64,000 bases of DNA from Spinellus fusiger (taxonomy: Eukaryota; Mucoromycota; Mucoromycetes; Mucorales; Phycomycetaceae), in assembly GCA_025094145.1 (NCBI GenBank), contig JALLLS010000004.1, positions 827,514 to 891,513 on the forward strand, read 5' to 3'. This document shows, in pieces, positions 34,330 to 46,860 of this stretch. The notes below the pieces were generated by a model, which searched no databases, was not told where the DNA came from, and was given only the letters and a program-made list of their open reading frames with translations. Both the position numbers and the translations under genes were made by a program. Every line of letters starts with the position of its first letter. Position 1 is the stretch's first letter.

Positions 34330-37300
34330 ATGCACGATTACGTTGAAGATGCAGCCATCATGAGGTTTTATGGTATGGATACCCTTGAAACCGATGTATG
34401 GGTGGATGTCACAGAAGACGACATGGCCGAGTCCATGTACCAGCAGTTTGCTCGTCCTCATGAGACACACACTATTCCCGACATCCAACCACCAGTAAAC
34501 AGTGATGGTGACAGTGGACTTAATGATGCCGATCCTCTTGGCATCTACAGTTCTGTGCTTGGCAGGTAAAGAAGAAAAAAGAAGACAGGACTCACAGAAC
34601 AACTTAGTGACCTTCCTCGCAACATACCACTGTCTCATATTAAAGAGAGTAAGCGTCTGCCTTTGTCTTTGCTATCAACTTATTCTCTCTTTATATCCAT
34701 TTACAAAATAAAAATAAAACTGTCTATTTATCTTTATCTTTATATATTTATATAAATATAAAGAATCGGTGCTTATGATAGGCAACAGGTCGTTTCAGTC
34801 AAAGCAGTTCCTACTACAAGTGCACCAAGACACTTCCTACAATGACCTGGCAAGGGGAGAAGACTACTTGAGACAGAGTGTGAACCAGCACTCGGAAGCA
34901 CTCAAGTCCTTGGTCCATACCAATTTCGACCGTTTTGTCAGTGCCAAGAACACCATTGATCATGTCTACGAGGAAATGAAGTCCAAGCAACTCAACACAG
35001 ACCAGGATTATGGCACAGGTCTATTGCAAAAGGCACTCCAAGGTAGAGAGACATGGAACATCCCAATAGAGTTAGTAAATGGTGTTAGAGGCCAATGTAA
35101 GGGCTGAACAGATCTACGGCCCCATTGTGGAAAGACGGCAGCGTGTGGACAGAGTGAGAAGCACATTGACTATACTGCAACGCTATAAATTCTTCTTCAA
35201 CTTGCCAAGTAGCTTATTGGAGTCGATCAAACAGGCAGGTCTAGTCAACATTCCTCTGTTCCTCCATCGTGTCCATGCTGATTGGCTCTGTCCACATAGA
35301 ATAAATACGAAACAGCCATTCGAGACTATAAGCGCGGCAAATACCTCTACCAGACACTCAAAGAAGAGGAAGATGGGAATGCTACCAACGAAACCCTTGG
35401 CACCAACACACATCAGAAAGTGTTTGACAAGGTCTGGATTCAAGTGACAAAAATCGTCACTGAACTCCAAAATGTCCTGCTCAAAATGCTGGCAGATCCC
35501 TGGAGAAGTATGGAAGAACAAGAGAAAACCATAAAGTAGGTTTTCATTTGTGATCTAACCCAACAGATAGCAAGACATTCTCAATTGTGAACTAGCTATC
35601 TCTTTGACCTCGATACTGCAGAAGACCCTGCCTGGTTCTATCTCGATAGCCAGTACTTGTGGATTGTTGGGTTGATGAAGGAAACCTATGCTACTGGACT
35701 TGGACATATCAGAACCGCCATGCATGCCATGGACTTTGAAGAATCCACCGTGGTTCGCATTCTCTCTCTTAAAAAGGCCATTGAACAACTATCAACAAAG
35801 ACCACAGACACAAATGAACATGATGGCGATATTCGTTGCTGGAAAGCCATCTCAGTCCTTGTCCAGTCCTTGTGTGCCCTGCTGCACCGTTGTCTGCCTG
35901 ACTTTTGGCGCTTGTCCAAGGCCTTTATTGAAGGCAAATTTGTGAAAAAGACAAACTCAACTCTAGCACAAGACACTGGACGGCGTCGTGGCCAGGGCGT
36001 GGATCTTGTCAAGGTGGAAAAGTGTCGAAAAATGACCCGTGGTATTGTTGACTTGTACTCTTCTTTACTTTCCGATCATTTTGATCTGGATGAAAGAACC
36101 ATGACAAGAAAGATGGCAGATGGCAGTCATCAAGTGATGCTGCCTCGATTCCTGCCTATCAATGCCAATTCTATTCATATGGCAGAGTACTTTACACGTA
36201 TTGTCACTGATCTGGCCAACTGTGTCAATGCCATGCATGGTATTCATTTGGCAGGAGATGCCTTTTCTGGTCTGACAGAGTTAATGGAAAAAGCACGATG
36301 GAAGTTTGTGGATGTATTGTGCAAGTTTTGGGAGAGAGGTAGGTTCCAAGTTCTATTCTTTTCTTCTTCTTCTGTCTATGTGCATGGACTAATAATAATA
36401 ATAATAATAATAATAGATGCAAAGACATTTTATATGCTTGAGGATTGGGCTCTTGATATAAAAAGCCCACAATGTACACGTCTCTTGAAGCGGTACTATG
36501 AATACCACAAGTTCTGTGCTCGTTCTGCTTATAAAATGGCAAGTCTAATGCCAGTGACGGACGACTCGGCTCAAGAAAACCATACCATTGAAAATGATTA
36601 CGTGGAAAAAATCCGTTCTTCTTTTCTTGAATCTACTTATACATTCTTGGATGGCCTTGTTCAGCTTGCCTTTTCTGACTATGTACCTTTGAATGAAAAG
36701 GATGAACTTATACTTGCTAAAGAGCGTGATAAAGTAGATGTGCATTCTATGGTAAGCTATGATGGAGACTTCCTTTATTGATATGGGATAGGATGTGCGG
36801 ATTCTATTGACAGTCAGCAATTTATCACACATGAAATCAACTGTTATGCGTAAACTAGTTGGTTTGTTTGAAATAGCCTATCGATGCAACATGGAAGAAG
36901 AGTTAAAGGTACTTCAAAAAAAAACAAGACAATGAGACTGATACATTTAGACACTTGTTGATGTTGTAGACCAACTTGACAGAATATTGTTCAATGACTA
37001 TGTAAAGCGCAGATCTCTGGTGATTAAGGATATCATTCGACAGGGTATTCTGTTAAGTGGTATTGATTGGTATAGTATCTCCAAGCCAACAGGTAAAGAA
37101 AAATAAGAAAGAAAAACAAAGAAAAACAAAGAAAAACATGACTGTATACGCATGGCTCATTCCATTGAAGAGGTTCATTCCTTTGTTTATGAGGCCTTGA
37201 TGACACTTGTTATGGTGCATGCACAAGTGAATAGTGTCACTAAACAGCTTGTCCATCGTGCACTGTCTCTCTTGCTGGAGAACATGGCGAATGATTGTCT

Positions 37301-37583
37301 TGAGAGTTTCCGACAAGTAGAGCGCTTTGGTATGGGTGGTATGCTACAAGCAACCCTTGAGATTGAATTTATTCACCAAACACTTTCTCAATACCTTACG
37401 CCTACTGCTTCCGAGACATTACAATTTATTTATCAAACACTTGAGTATGCATACAACCCACAACAACAACATTCAGGCAATCTTCAATCGGAACTTAATC
37501 ATGTAAAGGAATTACTCGTATTTAGCCGTAAAAGCACAGTAGTGCAGTTTTTGTGTTTTAAGCAAACAAGAGAGCGTAAATAA
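34330..37583 (+). CDS. sec5: Exocyst complex component Sec5 (EXOC2)
   Basis: Ten exons: 34330-34565, 34608-34648, 34764-35042, 35089-35234, 35300-35535, 35596-36338, 36417-36751, 36792-36908, 36951-37092, 37132-37583; 908 residues (human EXOC2 924). Sec5 is a subunit of the octameric exocyst that tethers secretory vesicles at sites of polarised growth. Diagnostic stretches: N-terminal DDMAESMYQQF, FLLQVHQDTSYNDL, NFDRFVSAKNTIDHVYEEMK, EANVRAEQIYGPIVERRQRV, ETAIRDYKRGKYLY, and a C-terminus ending FKQTRERK. The intron after exon 4 appears to use a GC donor (CAG|GCAGGT). The exon 5-6 junction is the least certain. Confidence 0.88.
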
Positions 37584-40535
37584 AAATAGCATAGACACGG
37601 TGATAGTTATCCTTGTGATTTATATTACAGAAGAAAAAAGGCACATTGGCATGCTTTGTTCTAACATCCTATCCATGAATTGGGGAGGATTTCTTTTCTT
37701 ATTCAACTATTAAGATGTAAACGTAGTGTGAATGAGTTTTTAATAGAATAAACATCTAGCAAAAGGCAGAAAAAAAGGGTTTTTTTTTCATATACCATTC
37801 ACTGAAAAACCTTTCTATTTAAAGAAAGACATGAATTATCTTTATCTTTTTTATTTGTTCATTTATTTAAATACGAGCTCTAAAAGAATAGGCTACTGAC
37901 ATATTAAAAAAGTAATAGAGCTGATATATTGATTCTGAATAAGTCTACCTAAATAGAGAGAGAAACAAAGTACACCATGTCAGCTAGTAGAGAATAGATC
38001 AACTAGTAGAGAATAGACAGATATGAAGGAACAAAAGTAAAGTAACATTTGGATTTCAGAATGACTTTTTTTGTTTATCCTCATATTTCACTTTCACACT
38101 ACTATTGCTTTATATCTTTGTTAAGGATGGACTTCAAAACGTTGAGTAGATAAAGAAGTCAATGTCTTTCTTTAAATAGACATATTAGGTAGACATAGAA
38201 TGAGAAAAAGAATCGAGAACCCGTTTATTTATTTATTCAGTTTTTCAGTTTTTCAAAAGATCACTCTATAATCCCTATTTTTAAGATTTGAATCTCTATC
38301 AGATATTTGGTTAGCATCGGTTGTATTATTCCATGACAGTGCCTCGATATCTCTCTCATTGCATATTATAAGGTCTAGATCATAAAAGCAATGTCTGCAT
38401 TGTACATACTGCTCACAAATGACTCATGCAGGCACAGTAACTATTCAAGTCTCTATGCTACAAGTTTTTCTTTAAAAAAAATTCATAGAACAAAGCCTTT
38501 CATCAGTTGATGCAGATAAATAGAAAACATACAACAAAAGAATGTAGAATAGAATAGATTGGCAATAAATTGTATACATTTATTAGTTGAAAAATAAAAG
38601 TAAACTATCATATGAAATAATACTCTTTCTTTTCCTTAGTTTATTATGAATCACTAGGCATTAAAATGTTAATGTCTGACCATCTTTTACTGAAACAATC
38701 GAGAACATTATAATGTCTTTTACATTGAGATCCAATGATTTAATGCTATGCTATTGATTACCACATTCACCCCCCCCCTTTTTTTTTTCTCTCACCTTAT
38801 TTTCTTGCACTCTATTGGTCTTCTTTTCCTACTTTATTTGTATTTATTTATTTATTCACTACCATGGTTCTTGTGTTCTACATGTAGACCCGATCATTCT
38901 ATCTAATTATCATAAGATGACTATAATGTCTAACATAAGAATGGTCATACAACTACTTTTATTCAAAGTTCTTTAATAAATAAGATCCATTGTATGAAAG
39001 CATTACGCTAAAGTTGAATGAATGATAAATGGAATGATAAAAGTGAATATGTTTTTTTTTCATTTTTCATTTTTAAAATAAAATAAAAATAAACTCACAC
39101 ATAGGAAAGGTAAACTATCCTGTTCAGTTAAAATTGTTTCTTTATTACTGTTGTTACTGTTATTACTGTTATTACTGTTATTGTGCTATTGTGCTATTGG
39201 TGGCATATTTGTTACTGTTTCATGTATACAACTATCACATGCTTCTCTTGGGTGTTTATCATTTAAAGCAGTATGTTATAAAACTGTCCTTGTTAATAAA
39301 GGAGTTAAGGTTAAGCCCTAGACCTAATTCATATGTGCTTCAAAATAAGAGCACACCAAGGCATAGCAAAAGTTACGACTGAACCCAGAAAAAAAAAGTA
39401 GAATCAATAATAGTCTTATATTAGTGATATATACGTGTTTTAATGTAGATTGTAACTTGTTTAAGTAATTCCGAAAAAGAAAGTATTGACAATATAATAA
39501 AGAATCTTATTCAGCACTTGAAACCGAGTTATTTTTTTTCTCTCTCTCCCCATATAACTTAGTACATATGCCCATTAATAGACTTTATCTATCCACATAT
39601 ACTACAAAGAATTCAATGCGAAAAAGTCGATATGTGCAGAATTTTTGTCCTTCAAACTACATTAGTATTGATCCAAGGTTTAGATTCAATCATTACATTG
39701 CCATCGTTACTGATATCAACATTAGTCTATAAACCCAACTTTATTAGCATAAAGGAAATATATCTATATATCTATAAAATAGGTGAAGCGCATCAGGAGT
39801 CAATAAAGAGAGTCAATAGTGTTTACCATCGTGTCTTACTTAAATTGTCCTTTCATCATCCTACCTCCCCCTTTACCAGAAGTAATGCGCGTAAGTATAG
39901 TAAATTACTGCTCCGTATAATACTCTGAGCAAAGCTTAACAAGTATCACACGTACAAAGAGTCTAGAAAATAGTGTTAACTCCTCAAAACACCCATTTGT
40001 TATACATTGAGAAAAGAAATCAATTCGTCCTGATTAGAGGCTGTTCTTAACTAGCAATTACTGAGTATAGATATACTCCCGTTGTTGCTAGGCAATTGAG
40101 TGTTCTTGTAATAAAGTTCAGATATAGAAGAGAGAGAGAAAAAAGTCCCACAGTATATATTATTATTATTAAAAAAAATGGTACAAGACAAATAGCTAAG
40201 CATGTCCCAAGAGAATATTATAAATAATTTCTTTACGCAAAGATAGATTAGAATCCAATCGACAGAGACCAAAGTCCATAATTATCGTTTTAAGCTTCAC
40301 CAAGTATTGTTTGTAGTATCATCATACTACAAATGGTGTCTATCTGTTAATTGGTCTTTTTTTTTTTATTTCTTTTTTTTAAAAAAAAAGAGTTTCACTA
40401 GAAAGACACTATTCTATAAAATGTCAATCCTACCATAAAAATACAAAGCATTTGATTTTATCAATGCATAATGGTAGTTTATTATCAGCCATCATAGATT
40501 CAGTATACTGACTGTGAGAAAGGCTCTTGTCATAT
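37584..40535. other. Gene-poor AT-rich DNA
   Basis: No gene that I can support. Notable only: a direct repeat CTAGTAGAGAATAGA near 37985-38020, a C-tract plus T-tract at about 38768-38790, and a TTACTGTTA microsatellite near 39140-39190. Frames up to 98 codons (39632-39928) look like chance. Confidence 0.45.
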
Positions 40536-40873
40536 TTAGTATCCGAATTCTTTTCCCATTTTTCCCAGGACCAGCAACGATGTGTCTTTCTCAGCACCAG
40601 CAATAGGAGATACTCTTCTATTTCTCAAATGATGAACCAAGATAGCTAAATCATGAGTTTATTCTTCTCATTTATATCTATTAAAAAGATGTATAAAAAT
40701 AATAAAATAAAAAGATACTCACTATTAGACCCTTCTTCTCTTAGAAAGTGTATAGAATTCACTATTTCAGATGGTACAGGGGGGCTCCAAGTCTCTTTGT
40801 CATCTTGGTACTTAGGTATTCCATACCACACTCTAGCTGTTATCATGAGGCTGTTTATAATTGAACTATTCAT
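40536..40873 (-). CDS. Tentative small spliced gene, 86 residues
   Basis: Exon 1 40873-40723 (50 codons) ends in a good donor (A|GTGAGTAT). A 77-nt intron leads to exon 2, 40645-40536, which stays open for 36 codons to a TAA. The product has no signal or membrane segment; its first exon is Pro/Trp-bearing (TWSPPVPSEIVNSIHFLREE) and its second basic then mixed (HHLRNRRVSPIAGAEKD). I do not recognise a family. Support is only the frame-consistent splice, so it could be chance or part of a longer gene. Confidence 0.35.
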
Positions 40874-42974
40874 GATAAACTGGTAACTCGACTTGTGAAC
40901 TTTATTTTGACATATTACTATACTTGCTGTAGAGTGTAAATGATGTACAGGATATAGAAAAACACATACAGTACCGATTCCTATTTATGAATAGTATTCT
41001 ACCTCATTTCAATTATTAGTGTTGTTGAGGGTAGAGTATTGTTTGCACGTTCATTTATATTTTATAGATAATGATGAGTGGTGGTTAGCTTACTCTAATA
41101 TTGAGCAAGTTAATATCTACATCAAACAATCTATAAACACTCTTTCCCTAACAATCCAACTTGAGGATAAATGACATTTGTTAGGGTATAAAAAACAAGG
41201 CCAAATAAGAAATAATCAAATGTTCACGATAAAAGATAATACAAATAATTTCAAGTGATAAAGATGGAGAGAGAATACCTTTATTTATTAGACTGTAGCT
41301 GATACAAAGCCTACTGACAAAGAGTGTGTTTGTATTAATGCAATTCTGCCAATCACTGTTATATACAGTCCTATGAGCTCTTTGAAGGTGAAAAGGTAAA
41401 GTGAACAAAAAGAACCCTCCAGACATTTCAAATCACAACCACATGTTGGTCCTTTCCCTCACCCTCACCCTTTTGTTATTATTTGTTTGTTTGTTTGTTT
41501 GTTAAAAAAATAAAAAGGTATGGGTATTTGTTCATGCTTCTCATTTCATTGTTTCATTAGATTTTCTTAACATTATTACAGCATGAATGTACTCCAGAAG
41601 CCCATTTTTATGAATAAAGAAAAATGAGGGGATCATGACTAGCTTAACAATTGTCAATTGAGCTCATTGTCAACAGCAGATTTGATACCGACATTTGCCG
41701 TAGTTTGAACATAGCACTTTCAACTGTGGGTGACATGCTAAAGCATTGTCATGAAAACCGGCTCTTTGGTGCAACTTGAAAAGTACCGATGATAATAATA
41801 AATAAAAATAATTATTGTGCGGGAGATACAAGAGTCCTTGTGAGGGAGACGAAGTGTAACTTATTGGTAACGAAGCGGCCTTTATGGCTATCACGGGGGC
41901 AGAAATGCCAGGCTGCGACAAAGACCACAAGTAGAAGAGAGATACACACATACACCAAAACACCCATTGTCTTTATGAATTTTCATTTATTCTTGATACA
42001 AGACTCCCTTTTCTTTTTGAAAGTCATAGTTGTAGCAAAGCATAAAAGGGAGTTATGAAAAGAAAAAGACGACTAGAAGCTCAAAATGTCTGGAGACTTT
42101 GCTTTTGGTCAATTTACTATTAATAATAGTTATACTAATAACAACAACAGTAAAGCATTGGTATCAAGGAGCCTTGACATTCTTCCTCTTTTCTCTTGTA
42201 GCATAAGATATATTACTTTGATAAGACCAGATGAAGATTCAATTGACATGTGGACAGTCTGAATTAGTGAAGATAGGTTTTGAGAATACTAAAATGACTT
42301 GACATCAATCAAAGCTTGAACACAAGGGTGGTGGGAGATATCTTTTCAAGTTTGAGTCTGATACTGAGAATATTGTCCTGCAGATATATTTTTAGTCTCC
42401 TTATAGATATCTCTATCTCTATCTCCATGCAGAGCTTCGACACTAGTAATAATAAATAACAATTGTAGGTGTCTGTGTGAGTCTACCCCACCAAAGAACA
42501 AAGAACAAGATCTGAGAAGCTCTGCTCAATGTTTCTATATCTGTTCATTTTATTACTCTGTTCTCTCAATTCCTAGATTATGTTTCTATGGATATTATTA
42601 CACAAACCCACTATTGAACGGGTCTAGTCCATCTTCTGAGAGATAAAACAAAAAGAGCATTGCTTATTGTTGGTACTTAAAAAATACACAATGTAGGTCA
42701 TGGAAAAACAAGAGAAAAAAAAGGATCAGATACCCGATAAAACAGGGATCATTCTCTTAACCATAAGATTTAAGGTAGCAGCAGTTAAAAATAAATAAAC
42801 ACACTGCATTGATTTCTTTTATGTAATAAAATCCTATGTGCTTTAAACCTCTGGTATCACTTTCTAGAATCTTAGTTATAATAAGAGTAAGTAAAATAGG
42901 TGTCTATGGGGTCTTTTTTCTTCTTTTTGTCTGCCAGTTGTAGCAATGACCCCTAATGGGTTTTTCGTACAAAG
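40874..42974. other. Gene-poor DNA with minor simple repeats
   Basis: Contains (TTTG)n near 41483-41502. A GC-richer patch at 41830-41970 has a minus-strand start encoding a hydrophobic leader (VLVYVCISLLLVVFVAAW), but no continuation that I can support. A short frame at 42085 (MSGDFAFGQFTINN) might be a first exon. Neither is firm. Confidence 0.4.
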
Positions 42975-43212
42975 ATGCCATTATCCAAGAGAGTTATGGT
43001 GCTGAATACAATCATCTACTTATCAAGTGCGATTAGTAGTTGGTTTATGTACTCCATGTACAACCAAAATAATGAGTGGTTGAGTGAGGGTTGGAAAGGA
43101 GGCTTTAAGCTTTGTCAGGTACTCATTTTATGTGTTTCAAACGATCATTGAGCTGAATAATCCACAGTTTGATGTTCTTGTGAAGTCTAATAAGAGAATA
43201 CCAATAGAGTAA
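42975..43212 (+). CDS. Tentative small single-pass membrane protein, 62 residues
   Basis: Exon 1 42975-43118 (48 codons) joins exon 2 43168-43212 in phase 0 through a 49-nt GT-AG intron, ending at TAA. The N-terminus is short and basic (MPLSKR), followed by a hydrophobic segment (VLNTIIYLSSAISSWFMYSMY) and a soluble tail with NEWLSEGWKGGFKLC. Size and layout suit a small organelle-membrane protein. No family recognised. Evidence is the splice fit and amino-acid pattern only. Confidence 0.42.
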
Positions 43213-45926
43213 AACATACAGTCATAGTGAAATCATAGTAAGTGTTTTTTTTTGTAATGGATACAATCAACTATATCGATGCTGTCTTTCCAACAGACTA
43301 TGCTTATCTATTGTTGAATTACACCTATCCAATGCCATAAAAGTTGAGTATTACACTGTACTCTACACCTATTTTATATATCTGTAGTGTAAGGTACAAA
43401 AATTCCAACTCATAGGCCTACTGGCAGGCTGGTGTTATGTTTAAATTAAGCTCTAACATCTCTGCCCTATTTATGTTTGACGAGGAGGTTTACTACAAAG
43501 AAAATTTAATAGTGCAGAGATGTATGAAGTTAGGGTTCGATACACGTTTTTTAATTAATTTTTGTTTGTCTTTTTTTTTTTACTGATGCTTCATAATGAG
43601 TAATTCAAACAGATAAAAGACAAGATAAGCAAGTATAGTTTTGAGCCTTACTTTTTTATTTTATTTTTTTATTATTATTAAAAAAAAAGATTTCACAGCT
43701 GCAGATCTAAGGAAAAATAAAAATAAAAATAAAACACACACACACACATACACACACACACCTGTACTAAATTGATGGTTGAATAAATACAACACTATTT
43801 TGGAGTTGTAGCACCCTATAATAATGATTAATCCCCGCCAGTAAAGTTCTGAAAATAGTCACATCCACCTATTCCGTTATTTTTAAACTATTGAATTCTT
43901 GTAGCAAACCTAAGCGAGATGAGTTTACTTTTATTCTAAGGGGCATAATAACAATAAAAACAACAACAGCCCGATGTTTTGATACTTGATTTTCTTTATT
44001 TATACCATAAATAAAAGGAATTACAGGAATTGATCGTCTAAATCCTACTGCTGCAAAGTGTCTAATGGTTGAGCCCACTTCAAAACTTAACTGAATGGAC
44101 ATCTATTGCAGGAAAGTTTAAAAGGCAGTAAAATAAGACAGCTATCAGATTCTTATATCGATGCTAAGATAATAAAGCCAAAGTCAAATTTAAGTATTAA
44201 CTTTAAATGATAACATATGAGTGCTTCAAGCACAAACCTTAACCTATTTCAGATGAATTGCTCTTCTGTGTCACTGGTGCCGATACAAACACAACCAGTT
44301 GGATTTTGTACCAGCTGGAGACAAACAGAGCAAGGTCCTAAGAGAAGGAAGGAGAGTGTAGATGTATTACACAATAATACAAAGCCATGTTCACTCTAAT
44401 AAAGACAACACCAAGAACAAAGACAGAACAAAGACAGAACAAGAGATTTAAACAAGAGATTTAAACATCCAGATGTGTTTGGAAGATGAGTCCACAACAT
44501 TCAAGATGAATTCAACTTATAGAGAGTGTATCACAAATAGTTGTTTTCTTATGAGATTTTCCATTGCTCACTTGCCCATAAAAGGTAGAATAAAACTCAG
44601 GACTACACTAGTGAAGAGATTCAAGATAAGAGAAGGCATACAAAACAGGGCTTGGCTGTCTACACAATGTAGAAGTTGAATAAACTTCACTCAAACCCTT
44701 TCTTACTTTGTATACGCCTCTTTCTTTCATGGGAGGGAGGGGGAGAATGCCATTGGCTTTATCAAGGACTGGGGAATTTCGAAACTAACATAGGAGCTCA
44801 GTTTTACCTGGCCACTGGTTTAACAGACCACACTGAGCTGTCTCGTCATCCTCTTGCCAATAGAGAGAGAGAGCAAGTAAAAAGGCAATTTGCTTTGATT
44901 TAGAAGTGACCTATCCTGTTTTTGTGTAAAAGCTAAACCTACTGAGCTGTAGGTATTATCTATGACAAATGTTTAAAACAGAAAGTATAAACAGTTTCCA
45001 ATGTTCTTTTCTCTTTCCCTTTTTTTTTTCATATTAAGTCACTTTCTCAGAGTAGATTGGAGGATTTTAGGTTGTGATCGTAGAATGTGTAACAGTTATG
45101 GAAGAATTAATTTATTAAAAGTCTTGATGCTAATATGTATTCTAACCTTACTACTGGTATACTAACAATGACTAATAAAAGTTATTTTCCAACTCAATAG
45201 AATTTCACCAGCTACATATCCTTTGTAGGGATAATAATAGAAAGAGAAAGAAAGAGGAGCTTGGGGGGAGAAATAGCAGGTTAGTCTCTGCAAATGAATG
45301 AATAAATGACTTAACAGAAATAGTGGGTTCATTTGTCTAATAGATATGAATTCTATAGATCTATTAATGATTCAATGTCAGTTTCTTATCACTCACGGTC
45401 TATAGATAGATATTACAGTGTCCATGGCTGTTTCATGCTCTGCTTGGAAAATAAGGTCAAATGTATTCATATTTCCGATGTATTCTTTATTCTTTTCTTT
45501 TTCTCTGTCTTAACTTTATTAGAAGAAAAAGGTACCACATCAAGGAGAGAATGGCGGGTCCAACAAGAGAGGGTGACGGTGAATGTCTGAATGGATAAGA
45601 ATGGAATATTATATACAGACTATCGCCTTATTTGATGATATAAAGGCGGTTATTGTGTATTTCTATTTTTTCATTTTTCCATTTTATTCATTTTGACAGA
45701 CAGATGAATAGATGTACAAGCCTGCACTTATTTTTCGAAAAAGAGAAATGACTTGTGCTTGTCTCTTTTGCTTTGTTTTTGTGTATGCTTTGTTTTTGTT
45801 TTATACTCTTGTTTCTCTCTCCCTCTCTTTGGGATTATATCCTTATCAAAACAGTTAGGCCATCATGGAATAAGACGTGAGCCTATAAACACCGCTTGTG
45901 TTTATTAAAGTTAATTAAGGTCCATC
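43213..45926. other. Gene-poor DNA
   Basis: A (CA)n repeat lies at 43733-43761 and poly(A)/poly(T) tracts near 43680. Frames at 44217-44903 and 45333-45590 are short and unconvincing. Confidence 0.45.
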
Positions 45927-46491
45927 ATGAGTTCGTTATTCAATTATACCAGTGAGCAGCTGATTAGGCTTGTCATTGCAGTGGGTGAGTGGGTGTGTAT
46001 GTGGATATGGGTCTATAGACACAAAGAGTGCATATAAACATAGAGTGCATATAAACATAGAGTGCATATAAACATAGAGACATACATACACAGAGACATA
46101 CATACACAGAGACATACATACACAGAGACATACATACACAGAGACATACACACACATAAACATACATACACCTACAACCCATAACTTACAACCCATAACT
46201 TACAACCCATAACTTACAACCCATAACTTACAGCCTACAACCCACAACTTACAACCCACAACTTACAACCCACAATTTATAATCTACATCCACAGGATTG
46301 AATTTCATTGGACCTTTGCCTCGTGGCATTCTATGTATGTCTGTACCCGTGTTTATGCCGATCTTTTTATTTTTTATTTCCATTTCCATTTCTATTTTTA
46401 TAACTATTCTGGTGATGCTGTCTCTCTTGCTAGATTGATAGCTTATCAAAGAACCCAGATGCAGGGGTGGGATCCAAGTCATGTTTCTTAA
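45927..46491 (+). CDS. Tentative three-exon microprotein gene, 48 residues
   Basis: Exons 45927-45984, 46296-46334 and 46442-46491, with donors GTGAGT and GTATGT and acceptors CACAG and GATAG, read as MSSLFNYTSEQLIRLVIAVG, then LNFIGPLPRGIL, then SYQRTQMQGWDPSHVS. There is one short hydrophobic stretch in the middle. The first intron is filled by two minisatellites. Family not recognised. Reading relies on choosing two introns, so the call is weak. Confidence 0.35.
46018..46275. repeat. Two adjoining minisatellites
   Basis: Units of about 16 bp (ACAGAGACATACATAC) to about 46155, preceded by AACATAGAGTGCATAT units, then about 15-bp units (CATAACTTACAACCC) to 46275. Pure tandem arrays without spacers. 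Confidence 0.85.
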
Positions 46492-46654
46492 ATTCTCTTC
46501 TTGTCGGTGAAGTTCTAGAAAACAAGTTCAATAAGTGAGGAAAATCTACTCTTCATCCTATGTGGTGTTCCTACTGATACTATTTTCGGTGTGACCATGG
46601 CCCATTCTTTATTCAGATGATGTTTTATTATTGTTTTCTTTCTGCTAGTGTAGT

Positions 46655-46812
46655 AGTAGTAGTCGTCGTAGTAGTAGTAGCATTATTAATATTAAAAATA
46701 TTAACAATATTAAAAATATTAACACTATCAGCAATATTAATATCAACATTATTAACACTATCAGCAATATTAATATCAACGTTATTAACATCAGCATCAA
46801 CATTAATAGTAA
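46655..46812. repeat. Minisatellite with trinucleotide run
   Basis: A GTAGTAGTAGTC run is followed by imperfect units of about 33 bp containing AACACTATCAGCAATATTAA. The long frames on both strands here are products of the repeat. Confidence 0.75.
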
Positions 46813-46860
46813 TTGTAGTAATTATAGTAGTCATGGGCTTTTAGATTTATTTGCATTGTA

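Noticed and set aside
39134..39382. 82-codon frame starting with Tyr/Cys repeats
   Set aside because: Encoded by a TTACTG microsatellite; the rest shows no protein pattern.
41670..41970. Minus-strand start with a hydrophobic leader (VLVYVCISLLLVVFVAAW) in a GC-richer patch, perhaps a small V-ATPase-like membrane subunit
   Set aside because: No second exon with the expected continuation could be found, so no gene is claimed.
43520..43550. GGTTCGATAC as a possible tRNA B-box
   Set aside because: The flanks do not form a T stem and no A-box lies at the right distance.
45333..45596. Frame that could splice to RRKRYHIKERMAGPTREGDG
   Set aside because: Two competing frames fit the same intron and neither has support; not called.
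46018..46275. Regular repeats that could suggest a CRISPR-like array
   Set aside because: Units are directly tandem with no unique spacers, and the DNA is eukaryotic; they are minisatellites.
46617..46844. Long frames on both strands
   Set aside because: They arise from GTA and ATT repeat units; no protein character.
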